Source: SIG78 sp045587205 (GTDB lineage Bacteria; Verrucomicrobiota; Lentisphaeria; Victivallales; Victivallaceae). Taken from it: 61,532 nucleotides of DNA. The stretch covers positions 1-61,532 of the forward strand of contig JAZNBV010000077.1 in the NCBI GenBank assembly GCA_045587205.1, given 5' to 3'. Below are positions 18,203-26,722 of the stretch, one piece after another (position 1 is the first letter of the stretch; each line of letters starts with the position of its first letter). The translations under genes were made by a program, and so were the position numbers. The notes beneath the pieces were generated by a model. It did no database searches and was not told the DNA's origin. It saw only the letters and a program-made list of their open reading frames with translations.

Positions 18203-20056
18203 TTAAAAGTTTTCAGTTTCCTGAACCATCCGGCGGTACTTGCTGAAAATCGGTGTTTTTTCCAAAAATCCGATAAAAACCCCTTCAGTACTGCACACCG
18301 GCAGCACCTCCAGCCGGTGGGTATCAAAAGCAGCCATTGCCTTGGCAAGATCATCTTCAGGATTGAGTATTGCCAACGGGTTTTCCATTATATCATATAT
18401 CAGCAGAAAATCAAACTCTCTGCTGTTGAGCATTGCTTTCATCACCCGCTCCAGATAAACGACCCCCAGCAGCTTTCCATCATTATCCAGTACCGGATAG
18501 ACCGGATTGCCGGGAGATGCTTCAACTTCTGCTATCAATTTACTCAAATGGTCGCTGCTGCCCAGCGCCCGGTAACGGCGGTTGATACTGTTTTTAACCT
18601 GCAGTCTGCGCAGCATTGTCTGGTCGCGGTCATTGACCAGCAGATTACTTTCAGCCAGCGCTTTGCGGTAAACCGAATTCGGTTCCAAAAGATGGGCAAA
18701 AAAGTACGCCACACTCGATACAATCATCAACGGCACCAGAAGTGTATAGCTGTGTGTTATTTCGGCAATCAGAAAAATCCCCGTCAGCGGAGCGCGCATT
18801 ACAGCAGTAAACACCCCGCACATACCTATGGCTACAAAGTTGTTTTCCTGCAGAGCAATCACTCCGGTCATATTCACCAGATGCGCAAAGGTAAATCCGG
18901 TAAACGCCCCGGTGAACATTGAAGGCGCAAAAATCCCCCCGTCTCCGCCGCCATCGACGGTCAGTACCGCCGCCACAACCTTGAGCAGAATTATCACCAC
19001 CAGCAATATCATCAGTACCCATTCGCTTTCCGGCAGCGCCCCGCGAAGCACCGTGGATTTGGCGCGCAAGCCTGCCATATCTCCGGCAAACAAACGCTCA
19101 ATAAACCAGTACCCCTGCCCCCGCAATACCGGCAGAACGCTCAATATCAGACAGAGTATCCCGCCGGCTGTAAGCAGACGCAGCCAGGGATTGCGCAGAT
19201 GTTTTTTCAATTCCCCGGAGAGTTTGTAAGCGGTTTTGATTACATACACACCAACCAGCGCACAGACTGCTCCGCAAAGCACATAGCAGGGTACTGCATT
19301 GAACCGCCACGGCGCTATATCGACCAGAAAGAATTCCATATCCGGCATCAGCCGCTGCGAAATAACTGAAGCCACCGCCGAAGACATAATCATCGGTACC
19401 AGCGCCGATACGCTGAATTCCGGCAGCAGCACTTCAGCAGCAAAAAGCACCCCGGCTATCGGACTGTCAAAGATAGCTGCGATCGCTGCCGATGCGCCAC
19501 ACCCCAGCAGCAGAGCCCGCCGTTTTTTGGTTACAAAAAAGAAACTGCCGGTATTGGCGCCGATCGCCGCACCGGTCAAAACACTGGGAGCTTCCAACCC
19601 TGCCGCACCGCCGCAGCCAACCGCCAATGCACTGGAAAGCAAATGAGAGAATGTTTCAGTAAATGGTATGGTAGGTCTTTTGCGGTGCAGTGCCAGTATC
19701 AGCGGACTCAAACTTTTGGCATAACGCGCCCCGCCCATTGTCCGCTGCACCAGATACGAAAGCGCCATACCGATCAACGGAAAAAGCGCAAACAGAATAA
19801 ATCCGCCAGTTACCCCCAGTGCGGTATTTTTCAACGCCCCCGGAATACTCTCCACCAAGTGAGCGATATTTTCCACCACCCAATGCAGCGCGGCTTCTGC
19901 CAAACCGGCAACCACCCCGATCAGAATAGCCAGCGCTGCCAGGAAACTGCGTTCCCCCCAGCGACTGTGCCAGTAATTGACCGCATTGAGAACCCATTTG
20001 CGCTGACGGCGCACAGTTGGGGAATCGATCTGACGCCACCGAAGCAACTCTCTCAT
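18203..20056 (-). CDS. ClC-family chloride channel or H+/Cl- antiporter with CBS domains
   Basis: The 617-residue membrane protein has a ClC core of about 440 residues. Its anion-pathway signatures are GCGGAAGLEAPSVLTGA (the GxExP-like segment containing the gating-glutamate position) and GGGDGGIFAPSMFTGA. A C-terminal pair of CBS domains (about 490-610) follows, which in this family bind nucleotides and modulate gating. It lies in the same minus-strand operon as YjbQ (26-base gap upstream) and the zinc-ribbon membrane protein (23-base gap downstream). Channel versus antiporter cannot be decided here. Confidence 0.9.
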   Translation of the reverse strand: MRELLRWRQIDSPTVRRQRKWVLNAVNYWHSRWGERSFLAALAILIGVVAGLAEAALHWVVENIAHLVESIPGALKNTALGVTGGFILFALFPLIGMALSYLVQRTMGGARYAKSLSPLILALHRKRPTIPFTETFSHLLSSALAVGCGGAAGLEAPSVLTGAAIGANTGSFFFVTKKRRALLLGCGASAAIAAIFDSPIAGVLFAAEVLLPEFSVSALVPMIMSSAVASVISQRLMPDMEFFLVDIAPWRFNAVPCYVLCGAVCALVGVYVIKTAYKLSGELKKHLRNPWLRLLTAGGILCLILSVLPVLRGQGYWFIERLFAGDMAGLRAKSTVLRGALPESEWVLMILLVVIILLKVVAAVLTVDGGGDGGIFAPSMFTGAFTGFTFAHLVNMTGVIALQENNFVAIGMCGVFTAVMRAPLTGIFLIAEITHSYTLLVPLMIVSSVAYFFAHLLEPNSVYRKALAESNLLVNDRDQTMLRRLQVKNSINRRYRALGSSDHLSKLIAEVEASPGNPVYPVLDNDGKLLGVVYLERVMKAMLNSREFDFLLIYDIMENPLAILNPEDDLAKAMAAFDTHRLEVLPVCSTEGVFIGFLEKTPIFSKYRRMVQETENF

Positions 20057-20082
20057 AGCAACTCTCCAGAACTTTTACGCGT

Positions 20083-20499
20083 TTATTCGCCTATGATTTT
20101 TATCAGCAGGCGTTTGTCGCGCAAGCCGTCAAATTCACCGTAAAAAATCTGTTCCCACGGACCGAAATCCAATTTGCCGTTGGTTACTGCCACTACCACT
20201 TCGCGCCCCATTATCTGCCGTTTCAAGTGAGCATCGGCATTATCCTCGTAGCCGTTATGATCATACTGATTGTAAGGTTTTTCGGGAGCAAGCCGTTCCA
20301 GAAAGCGTTCAAAATCGCGATGCAGACCGCTTTCGTCATCATTGATAAAAACCGAAGCAGTTATATGCATAGCATTCACCAGCACCAGACCTTCGCGGAT
20401 ACCGGACTCCATCAACGCACTCTCCACTTTGCCGGTAATATTCACAAAACCGCGCCGCTGCTTGAGATGCATAACCAATTCACGCCGGAAACTTTTCAT
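20083..20499 (-). CDS. YjbQ-family protein (UPF0047)
   Basis: The 138-residue protein is a full-length UPF0047/YjbQ member, a family with reported thiamine-phosphate synthase side activity but no settled role. Signatures: GLVLVNAMHITASVFINDDE, a D(x)NADAHLKRQIMG segment, and near the end GPWEQIFYGEFDGLRDKR. The start codon is preceded by GGTGAGG. It is the promoter-proximal gene of the operon leading into the ClC channel and two envelope proteins. No functional link between them is known to me. Confidence 0.88.
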   Translation of the reverse strand: MKSFRRELVMHLKQRRGFVNITGKVESALMESGIREGLVLVNAMHITASVFINDDESGLHRDFERFLERLAPEKPYNQYDHNGYEDNADAHLKRQIMGREVVVAVTNGKLDFGPWEQIFYGEFDGLRDKRLLIKIIGE

Positions 20500-20543
20500 A
20501 CCTCACCTTTACATAAAAAATCCTGCAATTTATATTATATAAT

Positions 20544-20572
20544 AATATAACCGCAAATCCGGTGTCTTGCAA
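20544..20572 (-). promoter_or_regulatory. Promoter of the yjbQ-clc-zinc-ribbon-lipoprotein operon
   Basis: On the minus strand: TTGCAA (20567-20572), 17 bases, TATATT (20544-20549), in the 82-base gap behind the ABC transporter gene. Confidence 0.75.
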
Positions 20573-20581
20573 AATTTTTTA

Positions 20582-22300
20582 TTAGTCAGAAGTGTTATTT
20601 CCTATGGATATATTGCAATCGCACCGTTCCACGGTACTCAAACGGTGGGCAATAATGATCATAGTAAGTTTGCCGTGCAGAGTTTCAAGCGCCTCTACAA
20701 CGGCATTTTCGCTGGTGCTGTCCAGAGCACTGGTGACTTCATCAAGAATCAGCAGCTGCGGTTCGCGGTACAATGCACGCGCTATGCCCAGCCGCTGACG
20801 CTGACCGCCGGAAACATTCACACCGTTTTCGCCGATCGGGGCATAAGTTTTTTCCGCCAGAGATTCTACCCATTCGCTCAAATGCGCCATTTTCAGAGCG
20901 TTGGCAAGTTTTTCTTCATCAACATCTTCCGGAGCAATACCGAATGCCACATTTTCCCGGATCGAACCTTCAAACAAATATACATATTGCGGAACATAAC
21001 CGATTATTGAACGGATATTTTTTATATTATCCCAGATATCGACTCCGTCAAAACTTATACTGCCGGCGTCGGGTTTAAGCAAACCAGCTGCCAGATCAGC
21101 CAGAGTGGTTTTTCCGCCGCCGGTAGGACCGGTCAAGGCAACTGAAGAATACGCAGGAATCGTAAGGGTGAATTTATCAAACACCTTTTTGCCATTTTTA
21201 TACGCAAACTCCAAATCTTTTATTTCAAGAGAGTTCTGCAGTTTACCCGGCATATTGATTTGAGTTTTATCCTGCGGCACCTCCGGCTTGATATTTGTAA
21301 GATCATCATACAGTTCATTGAACATAGCGTACGACTGGCGTATGCGGGCAAGATTGTAGTGCATACGGCTCAAAGCCGGCATCACCCGCCCCATTACGGC
21401 AATCAGCAGGGCAAACTGCAGCACTATCGACCCGGCGGGCATACCAATTATGATCATTGCCGCAAAAATCCCCAATGCCAGCAGAACTGCCAGAAATTCA
21501 AGCAGCAGCCGCGGCACCTGCCCCAGCCGGTAAAATTTGTCATACACAGCACAATAGCGCTGCACATTGCCGGAAAACCGCCGGAGCATAAAATCCTCGC
21601 AGCCGGAACTTTTTACCGCTTTTATACCGGCAAAAGCACTCCATTTATCTGCCGTTACGGCATTATCCAACCGGGCAAATTTGCAACTCAATCTGCCAGA
21701 TATCCGGCGCAGCGGCAGATAGATCGATCCGCCGATCAGCAGAAATGCCGCCAATGCCAGAATTATCATCTGCGGCATAAAAAATATCAATACTGCCAGC
21801 AGCACAATTATAACACCCAGATCGCTGCAGAATACCAGCAGCGAAAGCAATGTACCATCGCAGAAAAAATTTATCCGGCTGACCCGGGTGCTCAACTCCG
21901 AAGGCGGTGTTTTGAGCATAAAAGCGTAATCAGTGTGCAGCAGCGCCGAAAACAGCCGGCAGCTGAAATCACATTGCTTGGCAAAAACCCAGCTGCTCTG
22001 GAGTTTGAGCACCCACAGATTGTACAGCGTTTTTGCTGCAAAGTTCACTACCACCAGCAGTATTGTAAATATCATAAATTGCTGCTGATCCTGCACCGGC
22101 AGCCAATTGCGATAGATTTTAAGATAAATATTCTGCTCCAGCAGCTGCGGATTCACCACTGCCGCCACCACCGGTATCAGCAATCCGATTCCTACAACTT
22201 CCCAAGCTGCAGATATAAATGTGGCAAGGGTTATAAAGATCAGTTTGTATTTATCTTTGGGTGTAAGCAATACACGGATCTTTTGAATTGTATCAAACAT
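20582..22300 (-). CDS. PglK-like ABC exporter (fused permease and ATPase)
   Basis: The 572-residue half-transporter has an N-terminal six-helix membrane domain (about 1-330) and a C-terminal ATPase: Walker A GPTGGGKTT (about 390), Q-loop in YVPQYVYLFEG, signature NVSGGQRQRLG, Walker B LLILDEVTSALD, and H-loop AHRLS. The short N-terminus (KIRVLLTPKDKYK) and general build resemble PglK-type flippases, which move lipid-linked oligosaccharides across the membrane. An MsbA-like lipid exporter is an alternative. No glycosyltransferases are adjacent in this window, so the substrate is open. Confidence 0.85.
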   Translation of the reverse strand: MFDTIQKIRVLLTPKDKYKLIFITLATFISAAWEVVGIGLLIPVVAAVVNPQLLEQNIYLKIYRNWLPVQDQQQFMIFTILLVVVNFAAKTLYNLWVLKLQSSWVFAKQCDFSCRLFSALLHTDYAFMLKTPPSELSTRVSRINFFCDGTLLSLLVFCSDLGVIIVLLAVLIFFMPQMIILALAAFLLIGGSIYLPLRRISGRLSCKFARLDNAVTADKWSAFAGIKAVKSSGCEDFMLRRFSGNVQRYCAVYDKFYRLGQVPRLLLEFLAVLLALGIFAAMIIIGMPAGSIVLQFALLIAVMGRVMPALSRMHYNLARIRQSYAMFNELYDDLTNIKPEVPQDKTQINMPGKLQNSLEIKDLEFAYKNGKKVFDKFTLTIPAYSSVALTGPTGGGKTTLADLAAGLLKPDAGSISFDGVDIWDNIKNIRSIIGYVPQYVYLFEGSIRENVAFGIAPEDVDEEKLANALKMAHLSEWVESLAEKTYAPIGENGVNVSGGQRQRLGIARALYREPQLLILDEVTSALDSTSENAVVEALETLHGKLTMIIIAHRLSTVERCDCNISIGNNTSD

Positions 22301-22334
22301 AGAAACTCTTTCTCTTCTGCACTTTATATTTTAT

Positions 22335-22363
22335 AGTATAACACCAAAAGTGCCGGATTGCAA
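22335..22363 (-). promoter_or_regulatory. Promoter of the ABC exporter
   Basis: On the minus strand: TTGCAA (22358-22363), 17 bases, TATACT (22335-22340), about 30 bases before the start codon. Confidence 0.75.
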
Positions 22364-22402
22364 CTGTGGAGTATGTATAGAAAGAAAATATAACAAAAAA
22401 AT

Positions 22403-22427
22403 ACCCCCGCCGGTAATCAACGGAGGT
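22403..22427 (-). terminator. Terminator of the mraZ unit
   Basis: On the minus strand ACCTCCG pairs with CGGGGGT (one G-T pair) and is followed by A and seven T residues. Confidence 0.8.
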
Positions 22428-22446
22428 AATCTGAATAAAATTACAA

Positions 22447-22677
22447 TCAATATTCCGCAGAATTGGCACGCAGCACGGCAGCCGGATTGCGGAATGCCAG
22501 CTCCCGGGCGGTAAATCGTATATCGCCGGAGCTTTCGCCAGCCAGCTGCAGAGCTGTACCGTTAAGATCATTGTATGCAGGGCGCGCAGCAACAGTACCC
22601 ATAACGCACAAAGCAAACAGCGCCAGCACCAGCCAAAGCATTGTACGGCTGCGGATCAAACGATGCACTCTTTTCAT
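22447..22677 (-). CDS. Small single-pass membrane protein next to mraZ
   Basis: Not recognised. The 76-residue protein has a basic N-terminus (MKRVHRLIRSR), one hydrophobic helix (about residues 13-31, possibly a signal anchor or signal peptide ending at VAARP), and a short polar tail. A good AGGGGAG ribosome binding site precedes the ATG. It lies 22 bases after mraZ and is followed by a terminator, so the two form one short transcript. The place would suit a cell-division protein such as FtsL, but it is shorter and lacks the heptad leucine zipper I would expect, so I do not assign that. Confidence 0.6.
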   Translation of the reverse strand: MKRVHRLIRSRTMLWLVLALFALCVMGTVAARPAYNDLNGTALQLAGESSGDIRFTARELAFRNPAAVLRANSAEY

Positions 22678-22699
22678 AATCTCGCTCCCCTGATTAAAA

Positions 22700-23176
22700 T
22701 TACTCTCTGATCTCCAGATCTTTTACCAACTCAATATCACCGCGATCCATTTCGTGCGCGTTGATAAGTTTGAGTTCCTCCTGCCAACGCTGTAAATTCC
22801 AGATTTCCACGCCGATCTCCACGCCTGCAATGATCGCTTCCGTCCCCGGTTCCAGGCGTGCGTTCTGCCGGAACTCCACCGGCAGAGTCAAACGCCCCTG
22901 CGGGGTGATGGTTGCCGATGCGCTCCAGGCTCCGAACTTGCGCAAACTGCGGCGTTTAAGCATACTTGTTCCAGCCAGACGGATATCATCTGCATCGCGG
23001 CGGCGCATTTCTGCATAGACCCTCTCCGGATAGATGGCAACCGCCCCTTCCGGCAACGCATAAAAGACTACATCGCCTGTACCTTCTGCCAGAAAGTCGT
23101 TTATCAGATGCGGCGGCAGTTTGAATCTGCCGTTAGCATCGATCAATATCCGGTCCTGTCCACAATATGCCAGCAT
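22700..23176 (-). CDS. mraZ: MraZ-like transcriptional regulator
   Basis: The 158-residue protein has two SpoVT/AbrB-like half-sites typical of MraZ: DANGRFKLPPHL (about residue 14) and TPQGRLTLPVEF (about 92). Each carries the GRxxLP core of the DNA-binding swapped barrel. MraZ normally heads the division and cell-wall (dcw) cluster and represses its own promoter through closely spaced direct repeats. Here rsmH and ftsL are absent downstream, so this is an orphan or relocated copy. Four TGGA repeats with 10-bp period lie upstream and are probably its own operators. There is no convincing Shine-Dalgarno, and the leader contains a short palindrome at 23184-23196. Confidence 0.82.
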   Translation of the reverse strand: MLAYCGQDRILIDANGRFKLPPHLINDFLAEGTGDVVFYALPEGAVAIYPERVYAEMRRRDADDIRLAGTSMLKRRSLRKFGAWSASATITPQGRLTLPVEFRQNARLEPGTEAIIAGVEIGVEIWNLQRWQEELKLINAHEMDRGDIELVKDLEIRE

Positions 23177-23206
23177 AAAAAATCTGTAAATTACAGTATC
23201 CCAAAT

Positions 23207-23248
23207 TCCATTTTATTCCAATATAATCCATTTTATTCCAAAATACAA
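23207..23248 (-). promoter_or_regulatory. mraZ promoter overlapped by four MraZ-box-like repeats
   Basis: On the minus strand: TTGTAT (23243-23248), 17 bases, TATATT (23220-23225). Four TGGA motifs lie at 23237-23240, 23227-23230, 23217-23220 and 23207-23210, exactly 10 bases apart. They cover the spacer, the -10 box and the start-site region. Known MraZ boxes are TGGGN repeats separated by five bases, so spacing matches and the fourth base differs. Confidence 0.7.
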
Positions 23249-23277
23249 ATAAAAATATAAAAAAAATTGCAAAAAAA

Positions 23278-23313
23278 CAGGGCTGGATGCTTTTTTCAAG
23301 CGATCCAGCCCTG
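23278..23313 (-). terminator. Terminator of the AllA-like gene
   Basis: CAGGGCTGGAT and ATCCAGCCCTG give an 11-base perfect stem. On the minus strand it is followed by seven T residues. Confidence 0.88.
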
Positions 23314-23341
23314 AAATCGGACTTTATTGTAAATCAGGAAA

Positions 23342-23845
23342 TTACATTTCCACAGTTACCTGCTGATCGGCCGGTACACTTACGCACCAGATATCGTTGA
23401 GATAGGCACGCTCCGGCAGAACGATCATTACATTCAAAGGTTTGTTTTCAGTGGCAAATGCTGCGTGGTGCCATACGCCGGGACGCAGTTTGATTATTGT
23501 GCCCTGCGGAACCAGAAAGGCTTCCACTTCATTGGCATCAAGTTCACTGGCGGCCGAAGCGGGTGCCACCCAGACAACCGCATCCTGATCCAACGGCATT
23601 GCCGCTTCGCAGGTGTAATTGTGAAATTCGGCATCCGTCACCACCATCGGGCGCGGCAGAATACGGCAGGTGGAAAAAGATGGCACTGCTCCGCCAAGAT
23701 CAACCGGCAGCATATCGCGGAAAAACGCGCACACTGCATCTTTGGGTCCGGTAGCCGGTTCACTCATCGGGTCAATCAGCTGTGCGTAATCGCCATACTT
23801 GTGGAACGCTTCGCGGGTAAGTTTCTGAACTTTTACTGTTTTCAT
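23342..23845 (-). CDS. AllA-like cupin (ureidoglycolate lyase family)
   Basis: The 167-residue protein resembles ureidoglycolate lyase AllA: an N-terminal VQKLTREAFHKYGDY segment, a middle VEAFLVPQGTIIKLRPGVWHHAAFA with the typical cupin His pair, and a late LPERAY. AllA releases glyoxylate and urea from ureidoglycolate in purine breakdown. No other allantoin genes are here, so the substrate may differ, and related cupin families (for example DUF4867) are a fair alternative. The internal ATG at 23845 has AGGAG upstream and fits the promoter; an earlier in-frame start would overlap that region. Confidence 0.7.
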   Translation of the reverse strand: MKTVKVQKLTREAFHKYGDYAQLIDPMSEPATGPKDAVCAFFRDMLPVDLGGAVPSFSTCRILPRPMVVTDAEFHNYTCEAAMPLDQDAVVWVAPASAASELDANEVEAFLVPQGTIIKLRPGVWHHAAFATENKPLNVMIVLPERAYLNDIWCVSVPADQQVTVEM

Positions 23846-23895
23846 AACATTCAACTCCTTTCGTATTGACATTGCAGTAAAATCTCTCTTTTTAC

Positions 23896-23923
23896 AATTT
23901 AACATAACACACGGAAAAATCAA
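23896..23923 (-). promoter_or_regulatory. Promoter of the AllA-like gene
   Basis: On the minus strand: TTGATT (23918-23923), 16 bases, TAAATT (23896-23901). Confidence 0.6.
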
Positions 23924-23953
23924 ATGACGGAAAAATTTTTCCTGTTATTTTTG

Positions 23954-23981
23954 TTGCAAGCAGAAATTAAGGTGGTATATT
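23954..23981 (+). promoter_or_regulatory. Promoter of the PHP phosphatase
   Basis: TTGCAA (23954-23959), 16 bases ending in GTGG, TATATT (23976-23981). It is divergent from the AllA-like promoter, 30 bases away. Confidence 0.75.
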
Positions 23982-24019
23982 AAAAAAAAACTTGAATTTG
24001 TATATAAAGGATCAATTTT

Positions 24020-24817
24020 ATGCTCAATATTACATATCCGTCAGTTGACAAACTTGTTTCCCTGCACAATCACACCACTTACAGCGACGGAGCATCCTCT
24101 GCTGCAGAACTCTGCAAAGCCGCCAAAGCCGGTGGCGTGCGGGTACTTGGAATTTCCGATCACTGGGTGGTACCGCCTTATGAAGGCACTGATTATCAGC
24201 AGTGGGCAATGGATCACCGGCGACTGGACGATTATGTAAATGAACTCAAAGAACTGCAGAAACAATACAACGATGACACTTTTACGCTGAAAATCGGTTT
24301 GGAAGTGGATTTTTTCTTTGAAAATCACGCTTCAACCATTCAGAATCTTGCCGCTTACAACTTTGATTATCTCATCGGATCGGTGCATTACACCGGAGTT
24401 TTTTCCGTTGACCACGATTCAGCGGACTGGCTGCCGCTTGATGAAGAGACCAAAGATAAAATCTGCAATCTCTACTGGGATAAACTTGAAGGCGCCGCCG
24501 CGTGCCGGGATTTTGACTTTATAGGACACCTTGACCTGCCCAAGAAATTCGGTATGCTCGACAATAAAAAGTATTTTCCACGCGCAGTTAAAGTTCTGGA
24601 TGCGATCCGGCAAAATAATGGAGCGATCGAACTCAACACCGCCGGCTGGTTCAAAAATTGTGCTGAACCCTACCCGGCACCGAAACTTTTGCAGGCTGCT
24701 TATGAACGCAGCATACCGGTTGTTATTTCCGCTGATGCCCATTGTGCTGAACATCTTCAGCGCAACTTCGATACAGCTGCGGAACTGCTTGTCCGAAGCG
24801 GCTACAACATCTGCTGA
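24020..24817 (+). CDS. PHP-domain phosphatase, histidinol-phosphatase (HisJ/HisK) type
   Basis: The 265-residue protein is a PHP-fold metal-dependent phosphoesterase. Metal-binding motifs appear in family order: LHNHTTYSDG (about residue 16), a following GISDHW, GLEVDF, LIGSVHY, FIGHLDLPKKFG, and ISADAH near the C-terminus. This set matches HisJ-type enzymes that dephosphorylate L-histidinol phosphate in histidine synthesis; a broader sugar or nucleotide phosphatase is possible. hisB occurs 27 kb away in this window, without the HAD-type phosphatase domain that is fused to it in E. coli, which fits a separate histidinol-phosphatase. Confidence 0.82.
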   Translation: MLNITYPSVDKLVSLHNHTTYSDGASSAAELCKAAKAGGVRVLGISDHWVVPPYEGTDYQQWAMDHRRLDDYVNELKELQKQYNDDTFTLKIGLEVDFFFENHASTIQNLAAYNFDYLIGSVHYTGVFSVDHDSADWLPLDEETKDKICNLYWDKLEGAAACRDFDFIGHLDLPKKFGMLDNKKYFPRAVKVLDAIRQNNGAIELNTAGWFKNCAEPYPAPKLLQAAYERSIPVVISADAHCAEHLQRNFDTAAELLVRSGYNIC

Positions 24818-24866
24818 TATTCAGGAATTAAAAATGCTCTGTTCCCAATAAGGGTCGGTAATTGAG

Positions 24867-24906
24867 GTGGGGAAAGAACCTTTTTTCAAAAAGGTTTTTT
24901 CCCCAC
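24867..24906 (+). terminator. Terminator between PHP gene and SNF transporter gene
   Basis: GTGGGGAAA and TTTCCCCAC enclose an inner AACCTTTTT/AAAAAGGTT stem. The two flanking genes converge on it. A stretch GTTTTGCAACAACCTTTTTTT follows at about 24912. Confidence 0.78.
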
Positions 24907-24954
24907 AAAACAGTTTTGCAACAACCTTTTTTTACACGGAATTCGGATAATAAA

Positions 24955-26514
24955 TTACAGTTTTATCACTCCGCTTGCCTGCAAAAAGGTAAGCAGTGTC
25001 AGCACCGGAGCAATGAATCTGACAAATACCGACCAGATCTTGACCGGAATCTGCATATTGAATTTTCTCTGCAAAGCCACACTCCCCAGCAGCAAAACCG
25101 GAGCGGTTCCGCGCCGGTAAAGTTCACGCGCCCCCTTGCCGGAGCCCCAGATCCAACCGGCAAAAATAGCAATGATCATACCATTCAGCGGCAATATCCA
25201 GCTTGAGCAGATGTAATCCAGTTCATCAAGGAACGAACCTTTGACCGAACCGAAAACACTTTCCACAACCTCTTTTACACTGCCAAGCTGCGACCAGTCG
25301 GCAGCACTGTAACTGCTCAAAACAGCAAATAAGGAAACCACTATCAGCAGTATGGTAACAGCCTTGTTGCGCGACAGTTTCAAGTGCTGCATAACCGTTG
25401 CAGTACCACATTCAAGCAAACTTATACCGCTGGTGATTGCGGCAATCGAAAGCAGCAGAAAGAATACCCCGTTCCACAGCCACCCCAGACTTCCAGGTAT
25501 GGCATTGAAGGTTATCGGCAGGATCTTGAAAATCAGGCTCGGACCCTGATCGGGAGTCATATTCATAGCAAACACCGCCGGGAAAATCGCCAGACCGGCC
25601 AGAATAGCCAGCAGTGTATCAAAAATAGCAACACTGAAGGCCGATGAAAGTATATTACGGTTGCGCGGCAGATAACTGCCGTAGGTTATCAAGATCCCCA
25701 TCCCCAGACTCAATGAGTAAAATGCGTGCCCCAGCGCTTCCAGAATACTGTGCTGACTGAGATGCGAAAAATCCGGCTTCAAAAAGAACTCCACACCCTT
25801 TTCCGCCCCCGGCAGAGTCAACGAACGCGTCACCAGGATCAGAATCAGCACAAACAATACCGGCATAAGTACTTTACTGGCGAGTTCCACACCCTTTTTC
25901 ACCCCACCGTAACATACAGCAGCGCATATAAATATATAGACTACCATTCCAAGCGCCGAAAGTTCGCCGTTGACAGCAATCCTGCCAAAAGCGTCACCGG
26001 CAGCAGCTGTATCAGAAAAGTTGAGGTTTCCGGCAAAAGCTTCCCAAGTATAGATCAATGTCCAACCGCCGATCACGGCATAGTAGGAAAGAATCAGCAA
26101 TGCCACCAGCGAACAGAAAAAACCGGTCACTGCAAAGCCCCATTTCCACACAGCAGCTGCAACCAGAGCAACCACCGCTGCCAGTCCGTAAATCTGTGTT
26201 CCGGCAGCAATCAGCGCTGCCAGCAGAAAACCGATCCCGGCAAAACAGCGGCTGATAACCTTGCTGCCTCTGCCGAAATGCTTGAATGCTCCGATCGGGT
26301 CACTCTGCGAGGCGCGGCCCATTGCAAATTCTGCAAGCATAACCGGCAAACCTATCAGCACCATACATATAAGATAAACAACCACAAATGCACCGCCGCC
26401 GTTCATCCCGGTCATATAAGGGAAACGCCAGATGTTGCCCAGCCCGATAGCAGAACCTGCAGCTGCCATAACAAATCCCCAGGTACTGCCCCAATGCTCG
26501 CGATTTTTTTCCAT
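24955..26514 (-). CDS. Neurotransmitter:sodium symporter family (SNF) transporter
   Basis: The 519-residue protein is a LeuT-fold, sodium-coupled amino-acid transporter of the bacterial SNF type. The N-terminus carries the hallmark WGSTWGFVMAAAGSAIGLGN followed by WRFPYMTGMNGGGAF, which form the sodium and substrate sites around unwound TM1. About twelve hydrophobic helices follow. The substrate is likely an amino acid, not specified. It is transcribed alone from its own promoter. Confidence 0.92.
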   Translation of the reverse strand: MEKNREHWGSTWGFVMAAAGSAIGLGNIWRFPYMTGMNGGGAFVVVYLICMVLIGLPVMLAEFAMGRASQSDPIGAFKHFGRGSKVISRCFAGIGFLLAALIAAGTQIYGLAAVVALVAAAVWKWGFAVTGFFCSLVALLILSYYAVIGGWTLIYTWEAFAGNLNFSDTAAAGDAFGRIAVNGELSALGMVVYIFICAAVCYGGVKKGVELASKVLMPVLFVLILILVTRSLTLPGAEKGVEFFLKPDFSHLSQHSILEALGHAFYSLSLGMGILITYGSYLPRNRNILSSAFSVAIFDTLLAILAGLAIFPAVFAMNMTPDQGPSLIFKILPITFNAIPGSLGWLWNGVFFLLLSIAAITSGISLLECGTATVMQHLKLSRNKAVTILLIVVSLFAVLSSYSAADWSQLGSVKEVVESVFGSVKGSFLDELDYICSSWILPLNGMIIAIFAGWIWGSGKGARELYRRGTAPVLLLGSVALQRKFNMQIPVKIWSVFVRFIAPVLTLLTFLQASGVIKL

Positions 26515-26568
26515 TGATAAAAACTCCCGAAATATATTGTTTACATAAATTTACACAATCATTTTTTT

Positions 26569-26596
26569 AATTTAGCACAAATTAAGTTTTTTTCAA
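26569..26596 (-). promoter_or_regulatory. Promoter of the SNF transporter
   Basis: On the minus strand: TTGAAA (26591-26596), 16 bases ending in GTGC, TAAATT (26569-26574). Box sequences and spacer length are the same as at the fba promoter. Confidence 0.65.
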
Positions 26597-26668
26597 TATC
26601 AGAACAACAATTAACCCAAAAATAGCTGTAAAATCGATCTGCAAAACGATCTGTGTAAACATAAAAAA

Positions 26669-26705
26669 GGCTGCTGCAGCCCATTTGACCGGGGCTGCAG
26701 CAGCC
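26669..26705 (-). terminator. Strong terminator of the Fe-S reductase-like gene
   Basis: GGCTGCTGCAGCCC and GGGCTGCAGCAGCC form a perfect 14-base stem with a 9-base loop, followed on the minus strand by TTTTTTAT. Confidence 0.92.
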
Positions 26706-26722
26706 TCAATATTCAGAACAGA

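Noticed and set aside
22447..22677. FtsL
   Set aside because: It lies next to mraZ and has one hydrophobic helix, but is short and lacks the leucine-zipper-like heptads after the helix; rsmH is missing.
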